A stretch of 64,000 nucleotides of DNA, taken from Helicobacter typhlonius (GTDB taxonomy: Bacteria; Campylobacterota; Campylobacteria; Campylobacterales; Helicobacteraceae). Positions 45,381 through 53,401 of this stretch are shown here, in pieces (position 1 is the stretch's first letter; each line of letters starts with the position of its first letter). The translations under genes were made by a program, and so were the position numbers. The notes under the pieces were generated by a model. It was given only the letters and a program-made list of their open reading frames with translations. It was not told the DNA's origin and ran no database searches. The stretch is from positions 1,178,001 through 1,242,000 of the forward strand of contig NZ_LN907858.1 in the NCBI RefSeq assembly GCF_001460635.1, written 5' to 3'.

Positions 45381-46565
45381 TTATAGTGTGCTTAATACCA
45401 CTCGGTTAATGCTCTCTACTTCGTTGATGATTCTACTAGAATAGTTGTCTTTAGACTCTTTTGTGATTTCTTGCATATTTTTTAAAAACCCATATTCACA
45501 TTTACAAAGATTTTGTTGATTAATCTTAATTGCTTCTTTGCTCTCATCAATGCCTATAAAGTTTCGCCCAAGCAAAAAAGATTCTCTCAAAAATCCTCCG
45601 CTTCCACAAAAGCAATCCATTACTAAGGAATCCACATTAGAGGACATTTGGATTATTCTTTTTAGCATTGCATTGTTTTTCTGTGTAGGATACATAGGGC
45701 TTTGCGTGTCTTTAAACTCCCAAATATCTTGAATCTTTTTACCCTTGCAATCTTTTGCATACACCTTTTTTCTAGGCACTCCATTTTTGCTCCACTCAAT
45801 CAGTCCGGCTTTTTCTAGCTTATCTAACTCGTTTAAAGAGCAACGCCAATGTCTGCCCTCTGGAGGTTTTAAGCCATTCCATTCTTGTCCGCTTTCTCCC
45901 TTTTGCGTAACTCCGGGTGCGTGAAGCGGAATCGTAGTATAGTATCCTCTTTCATCTTGCTTTTTAAATCGTTTATGTAAATCATTTTTTGTGATTTCCT
46001 CACAAACTTCATTCCAAACATATTGATTGCTTTTTACATAAAATAAGATTCTATCTTTGACATTCCCATAGGCTTTGCGTTTAAAGTTTTTAGGATTACA
46101 TTTAATGCGCGCAATATCACTAATAAAATGCTCTCTCCCAAAAATCTCATCACAGAGGATTTTGACATAATGTCCCACCTTGTCATCAATGTGTAAATAC
46201 AAACTCCCCTTTTCGCTCATTAATTCTTTGATTAATATTAAACGATAGTAGAGAAATTCCAAATAAGATTCTAAATTAAATTTATCTTTATAAGCAATTT
46301 GTGAATCTAAACTCGCGCTCATCGTGCTTCCTAGTCTAAAGGTATTATTTGTGGCAAAAGGAGGGTCAATATAGACTAAATCAATACTATTTTTAAAGGT
46401 TTTCCCCTGATTAAAGCTTTGATTTTGCAAGAGATTTTGCATAGCATTGCAATTATCATCAAAAATAAGCAAATTTTTTTGATTGTAATCCCCTTGCAAT
46501 TCTCTGCGTAATGGAAGTTTTAGAAAATCTTGCGGAGATTGAAAAGAGCTAAAAAAATCAAACAT
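45381..46565 (-). CDS. Type II DNA methyltransferase (beta-class, amino-methylating)
   Basis: 394 residues. Catalytic motif IV DLVYIDPPFATNN is near residue 70 and the AdoMet-binding motif I (DCFCGSGGFLRESF) near 310, with the target-recognition region in between (order IV-TRD-I = beta class). DPPF fits N6-adenine or N4-cytosine methylation. It follows the REase gene with two intervening bases. The specificity cannot be read from sequence by eye. Confidence 0.88.
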   Translation of the reverse strand: MFDFFSSFQSPQDFLKLPLRRELQGDYNQKNLLIFDDNCNAMQNLLQNQSFNQGKTFKNSIDLVYIDPPFATNNTFRLGSTMSASLDSQIAYKDKFNLESYLEFLYYRLILIKELMSEKGSLYLHIDDKVGHYVKILCDEIFGREHFISDIARIKCNPKNFKRKAYGNVKDRILFYVKSNQYVWNEVCEEITKNDLHKRFKKQDERGYYTTIPLHAPGVTQKGESGQEWNGLKPPEGRHWRCSLNELDKLEKAGLIEWSKNGVPRKKVYAKDCKGKKIQDIWEFKDTQSPMYPTQKNNAMLKRIIQMSSNVDSLVMDCFCGSGGFLRESFLLGRNFIGIDESKEAIKINQQNLCKCEYGFLKNMQEITKESKDNYSSRIINEVESINRVVLSTL

Positions 46566-46567
46566 TA

Positions 46568-47353
46568 CTACACCTGATAGAGAAAGTCTCTTAAGAGGAG
46601 AGCAGATAAAACATTATGATTTTGATAAATGCTTGTGAGTGTTTCAAACATTTTGTTTTTACCTTGAATATAACATACTCCATCTAAAATTGCTACTTTG
46701 ATAATATTTTGCGTTAAAGGGGTGTTAAGCAAACTCATTGCGTCCTCAAGCTGGGCATTTTGATGTCCGCCAAAATCACTTAGAAACTTTGCCTCGCCGA
46801 TAATCATTTTCCCATTAAATCTTGCGATGAAATCTAAGCCTTTTAAACGAGTATAGCCCAAATGTTCTTTTGCAAATTCTTGCATAGCCAAATCTGAAGC
46901 GTTTAAGATAGCATTTTCGTTAGTATTCTTAAATATCTCTAGACTAACAGGCTGGACTCCTAAAATACCACTATTAACCCACCGCTTAAAAAGCGGTCCT
47001 ATTTGGCGATTCGTTTCTTTTGGTTGTGAGAGATTTTCGTAAATTTTATTTAATCCCATTTCTTTTAATCTCCCACAAATTCTTGCTATCGTTGCGGGAT
47101 TTCTTTTGATTGCGCTCTTATCACGCCTTAGATATGCGATATAAGAATCCTTGATAGGAAACAAATCAAAATCAAGCAAAGATTCTATTATTTTTTCTTG
47201 CTCATTTGCGTTAAAGGCTTTTTCAAATCTATCCCATTTGATAGAATCTATCTCTCTTATATTATCCGGGCTCATAGGATATACTCTAAAAAGCTGGTCT
47301 AAATAATTTCTTTGATTCGCTAGTTCTATACTTTGGCTTAGAAAATGGTTCAT
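46568..47353 (-). CDS. Type II restriction endonuclease
   Basis: 261 residues. The identification rests on the PD-(D/E)XK-like core GLDFIARFNGKMIIGEAKFL (Asp, then Glu-x-Lys) near residue 175, followed by DFGGHQNAQ, and on tight coupling to the methyltransferase gene (two bases apart, same strand). The N-terminal ~120 residues are helical and probably bind DNA. It cuts DNA that the partner has not methylated. The pair lies between AKR1 and the CMD remnant, splitting the redox gene cluster. Confidence 0.8.
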   Translation of the reverse strand: MNHFLSQSIELANQRNYLDQLFRVYPMSPDNIREIDSIKWDRFEKAFNANEQEKIIESLLDFDLFPIKDSYIAYLRRDKSAIKRNPATIARICGRLKEMGLNKIYENLSQPKETNRQIGPLFKRWVNSGILGVQPVSLEIFKNTNENAILNASDLAMQEFAKEHLGYTRLKGLDFIARFNGKMIIGEAKFLSDFGGHQNAQLEDAMSLLNTPLTQNIIKVAILDGVCYIQGKNKMFETLTSIYQNHNVLSALLLRDFLYQV

Positions 47354-47464
47354 TTGATAACCCTTTTATAATATTCTAGCCCAAATACAAACTTTTTCAT
47401 CTCTTGTCTCCAAATCAAAGTAGCCTAACATTATAGCAAAAAAGCCTAATAAATGCCACTTTTT

Positions 47465-47593
47465 CTAGTGTAACGGTGCAATCTCATCAAGCGCACTTAG
47501 GGCGTTTAATCTTCTAGGGTAGCCGATGTAAGGCACAAGTGCGGTGATGACAGAGATGAGTTTGCCTCTATCATTTCCTGCTCTTCTTTTCAT
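47465..47593 (-). pseudogene. C-terminal remnant of a CMD-family gene
   Basis: 42 codons starting directly after the AKR2 stop (ATG 47591-47593): MKRRAGNDRGKLISVITALV and onward to IAPLH. It is nearly identical at DNA level to the end of the CMD gene at 48751-49680 (115 nt with three differences). It is a leftover of a tandem duplication of the CMD-AKR unit, or of an integration-deletion that removed the rest. Confidence 0.75.
47471..47585. repeat. 115-bp direct repeat, copy 1
   Basis: It matches 48760-48874 with three substitutions, same orientation. The two copies bracket AKR2 (47594-48736), so recombination between them would delete that gene. Confidence 0.85.
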
Positions 47594-48736
47594 TTATTTC
47601 CCCACTCTATTTGCTTGTTCGGCTGGGTATCTATCCCCAACGATTACAATTTTATCTAGTTTAGAATCTAGGCTTGCTAGTTCTTGCTTACTCCATTTGA
47701 TGCCTAAAGCCTGTATATTCTCCTCCAAATGTGCGGCGTTTGTCGTGCCAAAAAGCGGAACAATATAGGGCTTTTTCTCTAAAAGATAAGAGATTGCCAC
47801 TTGTGCGGGAGTGGCGTTAGAATCCTTAGCGTGTGGATTCTTGCCTTTGCCAAATTCTGCCAAAAGATTGATGATTTGGTAATTTGCCTCCATAGCATTA
47901 GGTTGGAATCGCGGGAAAGTCGCGCGATTATCATTGTTTTTATCAAATTTAGAATCCTTATTGAGTTTGCCACTTAAATACCCGCGATTAAGCGGAGAAT
48001 ACGCGACAAAGCCGATTTTTAGCCTCTCTAATGTAGGGAAAATCTCACTTTCAGGGTTGCGCCACATTAGGTGGTATTCACTTTGCACAGCAGTAATCGG
48101 GCAGATTCTATGTGCTTCTTCAATGCTTTTTGCGCTTAGCTCACACACGCCAAATCGTGCGACTTTGCCCTCTTTTATTAAGTCTTTCACACAATTTGCT
48201 ACCTCTTCAATCGGTGTTTTTGGGTCAAAGCGGTGTTGATACAAAAGCGGGATTTGCTCTAAATGTAGTCTTTTTAAGCTTTGCTCCACGACTTCGCGAA
48301 TGCGTTTGGGTGAGCTATCTAGCACACTTGCGTCCTTGCCAAAGCCAAATTTGGTGGTGATGAAAAGTTTTTTATTATAAGGCTTTAAAAGCTCCCCGAC
48401 TAAGATTTCATTACTATTTGGTCCATACACTTGCGCGGTATCAAAAAGCGTGATTCCATAGTCTATGGCAGATTCTAAAATCTTTAAGGATTCCTTTTTA
48501 CTTAGCTTTTTAGAGCGGTGGTAGTTTAGCCCCATACAACCAAAGGCAAGGGCAGAAACGCTAAAAGCATAGCCCCCTTTGCCAAGTATGCGCGTGGGCA
48601 TTTGGATTTTAGAATTTTTAGAATCTGCACCAAAAAGTGGCAAAGAACCTACGCTTAAAGCAACACTTAGCATTGCAGAGGTTTTGAGAAAATCTCGCCG
48701 AGAGTGTAAAGCTGGGTTTGTTAAATGTTTTTTCAC
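47594..48736 (-). CDS. Tat-exported aldo/keto reductase (AKR2)
   Basis: 380 residues. Tat leader SRRDFLKTSAMLSVALSVGS, then an aldo/keto reductase like AKR1: AFGCMGLNY, LFDTAQVYG (Asp, Tyr), ITTKFGF (Lys), LLYQHRFD (His), FVAYSPLNRGYLSG and IVPLFGTTNAAHLEEN. It is the fourth gene of the copy-D operon, 14 nt after the CMD gene. It probably reduces carbonyl compounds in the periplasm; substrate unknown. Confidence 0.9.
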   Translation of the reverse strand: MKKHLTNPALHSRRDFLKTSAMLSVALSVGSLPLFGADSKNSKIQMPTRILGKGGYAFSVSALAFGCMGLNYHRSKKLSKKESLKILESAIDYGITLFDTAQVYGPNSNEILVGELLKPYNKKLFITTKFGFGKDASVLDSSPKRIREVVEQSLKRLHLEQIPLLYQHRFDPKTPIEEVANCVKDLIKEGKVARFGVCELSAKSIEEAHRICPITAVQSEYHLMWRNPESEIFPTLERLKIGFVAYSPLNRGYLSGKLNKDSKFDKNNDNRATFPRFQPNAMEANYQIINLLAEFGKGKNPHAKDSNATPAQVAISYLLEKKPYIVPLFGTTNAAHLEENIQALGIKWSKQELASLDSKLDKIVIVGDRYPAEQANRVGK

Positions 48737-48750
48737 TTTTTATCCTTTTG

Positions 48751-49680
48751 TTAATTTGATAACGGTGCAATCTCATCAAGCGCACTTAGGGCGTTTAAGC
48801 TTCTAGGGTAGCCGATGTAAGGCACAAGTGCGGTGATGACAGAGATGAGCTTGCCTCTATCATTTCCTACTCTTATATTTCCTGCGATATGCGCCCTCAC
48901 TTGAGAATCTGCCCCGCCCATTGAGAGAATATATACAAGGGTTAAAAGCTCCCTAAACTTCAGAGGAAGCCCACCGCGCGTGTAATAATCCCCAAAGCAA
49001 TTCGCACTTAAAAAGGTGCGGATATGTTGATAATCCTTTGGTGCTGCGGCATTGCCTTTGTCAATCGCCTCACCAAAAAGTGCGCGTTGGGTTTCTAGCC
49101 CTTTTTCTCTCCTTTGAGCGTATTCTACCCTGCCTTGAGATTCCAAAGGAAGCGCAATTCCTTGTTGTGCAAAGATTTCATTGGTGGCATTAATAAAATC
49201 TAGCACTTTCCCCATACCCACATAAGGCGTAGCTTGATAGAGAATCTCCTTAATTGCCACAGGTTCAACGCCATTTTTCAAAGCCGCATTGAGAATTGCC
49301 TTAAACTCACTCAAAGCAGGAATAGCTACAAGAGAGGCAAGAGTAATCATCAAGCCTTCTTTTAGCTCAAGCTTAGATTCTGTGGGGACTTCATCAAAGG
49401 CAAAATTCACATAATTACTAAAAAACTCGGGGTCGCTTTTGCTTAGTGGCACATCGGTGCTGCCAAAAAGCTTTTCAAAGGTTTGCTTGGCTTTTGGGGT
49501 TAGATTAGTTTTCATTGTGTCTCCTTGAATGTGTTGTGTTTGCGTGTTTGAAGTCTTAGAATCGCACGCACTTAAGGCAAATCCGCTAAGGCTTACTAGA
49601 CTTGCAACTGCGCCAAACTTTGCAGAGGTTTTGAGAAACTCCCTGCGTTCTAATGATTGTTTATGTGGATATTCCCGCAT
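48751..49680 (-). CDS. Tat-exported CMD-family (carboxymuconolactone decarboxylase-like) lipoprotein
   Basis: 309 residues from ATG 49680 (AAAGGAGGAGC upstream; a longer frame is rejected). Tat leader ERREFLKTSAKFGAVASLVS ends in a lipobox (LSAC), so it is a Tat-translocated lipoprotein. Two CMD-type helical domains follow, about residues 90-170 and 225-305; the second contains RGGLPLKFRELLTLVYILSM and QVRAHIAGNIRVGNDRGKLI. The AhpD-style CxxC is absent, so peroxidase activity is not expected. The leader DNA is almost the same as that of AKR3. Confidence 0.85.
   Translation of the reverse strand: MREYPHKQSLERREFLKTSAKFGAVASLVSLSGFALSACDSKTSNTQTQHIQGDTMKTNLTPKAKQTFEKLFGSTDVPLSKSDPEFFSNYVNFAFDEVPTESKLELKEGLMITLASLVAIPALSEFKAILNAALKNGVEPVAIKEILYQATPYVGMGKVLDFINATNEIFAQQGIALPLESQGRVEYAQRREKGLETQRALFGEAIDKGNAAAPKDYQHIRTFLSANCFGDYYTRGGLPLKFRELLTLVYILSMGGADSQVRAHIAGNIRVGNDRGKLISVITALVPYIGYPRSLNALSALDEIAPLSN
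48760..48874. repeat. 115-bp direct repeat, copy 2
   Basis: This is the 3' end of the intact CMD gene; it matches 47471-47585 with three substitutions. Confidence 0.85.
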
Positions 49681-49690
49681 TGCTCCTCCT

Positions 49691-50785
49691 TTACAAATTT
49701 TTGTCATAAAATGCTTTTAGCTCCCCTAGTGCCTCTTCAACCGCTTCTTTTTTGTAGTAAGTTTGGATATGCGTTGCATTTTTAAGCTTATGGTATTTTT
49801 TATCCTTACTCCCTGCCTTTTTATACGCTGCCTCACTCATATACGCAGTATCCGCCTTATCACCCACAAGCATTAATAAAGGCTGATGGATAAGTTCTAT
49901 TTGATTGAGTGTATCAAAGCGCATTAAATCAAGCAGTGAGCTTGTCGTATAGGCAAAGCTTGAGTTTGGGTGCGCGTGGGTGTCGCCATAATATATCATT
50001 CCCTCCCTATATAAATCTGTGGGGATTTTGGCAAGTTCATCCTCGCTTAGCTTTTTAGGCGCACTACCTGTGTAGCTTACTTTGCCCTCTACAATCTCTT
50101 TTGTCCTTGCCTCACTTGCGCTTTTTAATCTCTCTTGAATGCTAGATTTTTCACTACCCAAAAAGCCCTCTCTGCGCACAAGTCCGCTATTAAATAGACT
50201 TAAGGTCGCCACTGCTTTTAGCCTTTTATCACTTTTTGCGCTATTTAGTGTATAGCCACCACCTCCACAAATGCCTAAGATTCCTATGCGATTGGAATCC
50301 ACACCTTGCACTTTTAGCAGATAATCCACCGCCGCAGAAATATCCTCTGTGCGATTTTGCGGAGTATCTACATTACGAGGCTTTCCCTCACTTGCACCTT
50401 GATACGCCGCATCAAAGGCTAGGGTGATATAGCCAGATTCTGCTAACTTTTGCGCATATAGCCCTGCAACTTGCTCTTTCACACCTCCATTGGGGTGGGC
50501 TACGATAATTGCAGGAATCTTTGCTTTGGGATTAAAATCACTTGGCAGATAAAGATTTGCAGCGATTTTTAGCCCTCTACTTGCATAAGTTACGCTTTTG
50601 ATATTGACTTTACCTTTTTCGTTTTTAGCGATTGCGCCCTCATAGACTAAACCAAAGGGATTCTTCGCCACATTTGCTTTTGCTTCCTCGCTAGGGTTTG
50701 CGATATTTGTTTGCATTGTGCCTCCTTGTGCGTAAGTAAAATTTAGTATCACCAAAACAAATAAAATAGATTTTAACACTCTCAT
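49691..50785 (-). CDS. Secreted alpha/beta hydrolase with Cys nucleophile elbow
   Basis: 364 residues from ATG 50785 with a Sec signal peptide (MRVLKSILFVLVILNFTYAQ). Alpha/beta hydrolase core: AIIVAHPNGGVKEQ (oxyanion side), nucleophile elbow GILGICGGGGY where the usual Ser is Cys as in dienelactone hydrolase, VGDKADTAYMSE (acid) and KNATHIQTYY (His). It is related to the hydrolase at 59971-61008. It is the second gene of the copy-D operon, ten bases from each neighbour. Substrate unknown; a lactone or ester is plausible. Confidence 0.82.
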   Translation of the reverse strand: MRVLKSILFVLVILNFTYAQGGTMQTNIANPSEEAKANVAKNPFGLVYEGAIAKNEKGKVNIKSVTYASRGLKIAANLYLPSDFNPKAKIPAIIVAHPNGGVKEQVAGLYAQKLAESGYITLAFDAAYQGASEGKPRNVDTPQNRTEDISAAVDYLLKVQGVDSNRIGILGICGGGGYTLNSAKSDKRLKAVATLSLFNSGLVRREGFLGSEKSSIQERLKSASEARTKEIVEGKVSYTGSAPKKLSEDELAKIPTDLYREGMIYYGDTHAHPNSSFAYTTSSLLDLMRFDTLNQIELIHQPLLMLVGDKADTAYMSEAAYKKAGSKDKKYHKLKNATHIQTYYKKEAVEEALGELKAFYDKNL

Positions 50786-50795
50786 TTTCTCTCCA

Positions 50796-51857
50796 TTATT
50801 TAAAGCTATCTTTATGAATCTCAATCAGAAATTTCGCTGTTTGTGGGTCTTGGTGGTTTAAAAATAGGCTTGTTTTACTATCCATTGCTGCGATACTCTG
50901 CATATCTTGCTCACTTAGGACAAAGTCAAACACGCTAATGTTTTCAATCATGCGCTCTTTTCTTGTCGTCTTTGGAATTGCGATAATCCCTCTTTGAATC
51001 TGCCAACGCAAAATGACTTGCGCTATACTTTTATTGTATTTTTTGCCAATCTCGCTTAATGTGGGGTTGCTAAACATATTATTCTTGCCCTCGCCAAAAG
51101 GTGCCCAAGATTCCATAGCGACATTATATTCTTGCAAGACTTTTTGCGCCTCAAACTGCGCGTGGAGCGGGTTGCATTCTATTTGATTGAGTGCAGGTTT
51201 GATTTCGTTATTCAAACAAAAATCCGCGATTCTATCGGGATAAAAATTACTCACACCAATAGCTTTGAATCTCCCCTCTTTATAGAATCTGCTTAATGCT
51301 CTCCACGCACCATAAGTGTCGTTAAAGGGCTGATGAAGCAACATTAAATCCACATAATCTAAGCCTAGTTTGCGCAAAGATTCCTCACACGCTTTTAACG
51401 CCTTTTGCTCGGGGTAGTTGTTAATCCAAAGCTTTGTCGTGATGAAAAGTTCCTCGCGCTTTAGCCCGCCATTGAGGGCTGTTTTTATCGCCGAGCCCAC
51501 ACCTTCTTCGTTAAAATACGCTTGTGCGGTATCAATGCTCCTATATCCCACGCTGATTGCGTCCTCTACGCACCTTTGTGTTTCTCTTGGGTCAATTTGA
51601 AAAACTCCATAGCCTAGAATTGGCATTTTCACGCCATTATTTAAAGTTATAAATTCCATATTTACTCCTTGTGGTAGTGATATTGGGGCTTTCTCGCCCG
51701 CGCTTGTATTTTCTATGCCTTGTGGATTCCCTTTAGAATCCTCGCTACACGCACTCAAAACTAGTCCTCCAAAACTTGCTAAACTTGCCACTGCGCCAAA
51801 TTTTGCGGAAGTTTTCAAAAACTCCCTGCGCTCTAGTGATTCTTTATTTTTTCGCAT
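50796..51857 (-). CDS. Tat-exported aldo/keto reductase lipoprotein (AKR3)
   Basis: 353 residues from ATG 51857 (AAAGGAGGTGC upstream). Tat leader ERREFLKTSAKFGAVASLAS ends in lipobox LSAC. The enzyme domain is of the 2,5-diketogluconate-reductase branch, distinct from AKR1/AKR2: LGYGVFQI, SIDTAQAYFNEEGVG (Asp, Tyr), ITTKLWINNY (Lys), LMLLHQPF (His), GVSNFYPDRI, IAIPKTTRKERMIENI. It is the first gene behind promoter copy D and heads the AKR3-hydrolase-CMD-AKR2 operon. Confidence 0.9.
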   Translation of the reverse strand: MRKNKESLERREFLKTSAKFGAVASLASFGGLVLSACSEDSKGNPQGIENTSAGEKAPISLPQGVNMEFITLNNGVKMPILGYGVFQIDPRETQRCVEDAISVGYRSIDTAQAYFNEEGVGSAIKTALNGGLKREELFITTKLWINNYPEQKALKACEESLRKLGLDYVDLMLLHQPFNDTYGAWRALSRFYKEGRFKAIGVSNFYPDRIADFCLNNEIKPALNQIECNPLHAQFEAQKVLQEYNVAMESWAPFGEGKNNMFSNPTLSEIGKKYNKSIAQVILRWQIQRGIIAIPKTTRKERMIENISVFDFVLSEQDMQSIAAMDSKTSLFLNHQDPQTAKFLIEIHKDSFK

Positions 51858-51888
51858 TGCACCTCCTTTATTGAAAAGATAAAATGAC

Positions 51889-51919
51889 ATTATAAAGCCT
51901 AACACTTAGTGTTTGTCAA
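51889..51919 (-). promoter_or_regulatory. MerR-type promoter/operator, copy D (AKR3-hydrolase-CMD-AKR2)
   Basis: TTGACA, 19-bp spacer starting AACACTAAGTGTT, TATAAT on the minus strand; 32 nt before the AKR3 ATG. Confidence 0.88.
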
Positions 51920-52029
51920 GGGAATTTTAGGGAAAATTTAGAAAACTCTGCTTCATTTTGTTGTGCTATAATTTTTGAATGATTTTAATTACTCCTTGAA
52001 ATTATATTTTGTATCAACAAGGATTTATA

Positions 52030-52262
52030 ATGGCTACTAAAAAGAATGAAATGAAAGAAATCCTAAGTGATAATAAATGGCATTGTGCTGTCTGTGATTT
52101 AGTAAGTCAAGTCAGCACGCTGCAATCATTAGAGACCTTGCAGAAGAGGGGTGTGAATTTGATAATGCTTTAGATAATGCAACAAGGACATATAAGTATG
52201 GAGTGGAAATGTGGTGTAAAAAATGCAAAAGAAAAACCACACATAGAAGACTAAAACCTTAA
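52030..52262 (+). pseudogene. Small Zn-ribbon protein of an RM locus, frameshifted
   Basis: It starts MATKKNEMKEILSDNKWHCA with WHCAVC, then loses frame near 52105-52115; the other frame continues QHAAIIRDLAEEGCEFDNAL and ends GVEMWCKKCKRKTTHRRLKP at the stop 52260-52262, eight bases before the nuclease gene. Restoring one base gives ~77 residues with CxxC...CxxC, a possible zinc ribbon. Its placement at the head of the restriction operon suggests an accessory or HNH-like DNA-binding factor, but I know no name for it. Confidence 0.5.
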
Positions 52263-52270
52263 GGACAGAT

Positions 52271-53401
52271 ATGACAACCCATGTTTTTATTGTAAATGCT
52301 ATAACTTTTAAATATCACTTGGAATATATGTTCGTTGGTACGGGTATGAAAGATTCTGTTATCGATTTTAATAATAGTCCAACAACGCAGCTTGCGCCAC
52401 AAACAGAGAATACTATTTTGGGTATGGTTGCAGATTTTTCAAGGGTTCAAATTGGAGATTTAATTATTTTTTATTTGCAACAAAATTTTCGATTTGGCAT
52501 TGGGGAGGGAAAGTTTTTTGGTGTATTTAAAGTAAAGAACAAATTTTTCTTTGATAATAATGATGAGCAACAGTATCTTAAGCAAGAACTTAACAAATCC
52601 CTTACTTTTAGATGTTTGATTGAACCTGAAAAAGTTTATAGCAAGGGTGTTACAGAATGGGAAGCATTAGATGAGATTAAAACAATACAATCCCCCAATC
52701 AAATGTTGTGGAGTCTCATTTATCGGAAACTAAAGGGCAATCGCGGCAACACAATGATTACTATTTATGAAAGCGAAAGGCTTATTGCACTAATTAGAGA
52801 TAAAAATTTAAAGCAAAATATCAATGGAATTCATTTTAGTTTTGATTTAAAAAATCAAGAAATTGTCTCTATTTCCACTCATCATATTTACAAGGGCAGA
52901 CAAGAGAAATTAAATATTTTACCGAGATTAATTTATAAATATTCAAGAAATAATCAATTCGAGGCACATTTACAAGCCTACATTTTACAATCTATTTATG
53001 AAACTAAATTATTTGGAATTTTGGAAAATCAGCCGATTGAATGGTTGGGTAATGAAGTTAGCTGTGGCGTTGGAATGCAACGCATTGATATTATGCTATC
53101 TCTTGCTGAAAATCCAAGAAAAATTATTCCCATAGAATTAAAATCTAGATGTGTTTATGCTGAAATTTTAAGACAAATTCAACGATATATTGATTGGTTG
53201 GAACAATATTATATTCCAAATCGTCCATCAGATATTCAACCGATGATAATTTGTAGAGAAACTGCCAATAAAGATTCTGCTTGTTATCAAGACTTTTATC
53301 AACAAGCACAAATGTTCAATGAGAAAAATAATATTTTACCCCTAATGTATATAGAATTTAAAATTCAAAATTGTTCCATAACATTTAATCGGATATTTTA
53401 A
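52271..53401 (+). CDS. Restriction endonuclease with EVE-like N-domain and PD-(D/E)XK C-domain
   Basis: 376 residues. The first ~150 resemble the EVE/PUA-like fold (FIVNAITFKYHLEYMFVGTG, GDLIIFYLQQNFRFGIGEGK), a fold that in other nucleases reads modified bases. The C-terminal half has a PD-(D/E)XK nuclease core (GMQRIDIMLSL...KIIPIELKSR) near residue 275 and a Q-rich helix after it (EILRQIQRYIDWLEQYY). The stop overlaps the methyltransferase ATG by one base. Whether it cuts unmodified or modified DNA is open; the paired Dam-type enzyme favours ordinary type II action. Confidence 0.7.
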   Translation: MTTHVFIVNAITFKYHLEYMFVGTGMKDSVIDFNNSPTTQLAPQTENTILGMVADFSRVQIGDLIIFYLQQNFRFGIGEGKFFGVFKVKNKFFFDNNDEQQYLKQELNKSLTFRCLIEPEKVYSKGVTEWEALDEIKTIQSPNQMLWSLIYRKLKGNRGNTMITIYESERLIALIRDKNLKQNINGIHFSFDLKNQEIVSISTHHIYKGRQEKLNILPRLIYKYSRNNQFEAHLQAYILQSIYETKLFGILENQPIEWLGNEVSCGVGMQRIDIMLSLAENPRKIIPIELKSRCVYAEILRQIQRYIDWLEQYYIPNRPSDIQPMIICRETANKDSACYQDFYQQAQMFNEKNNILPLMYIEFKIQNCSITFNRIF

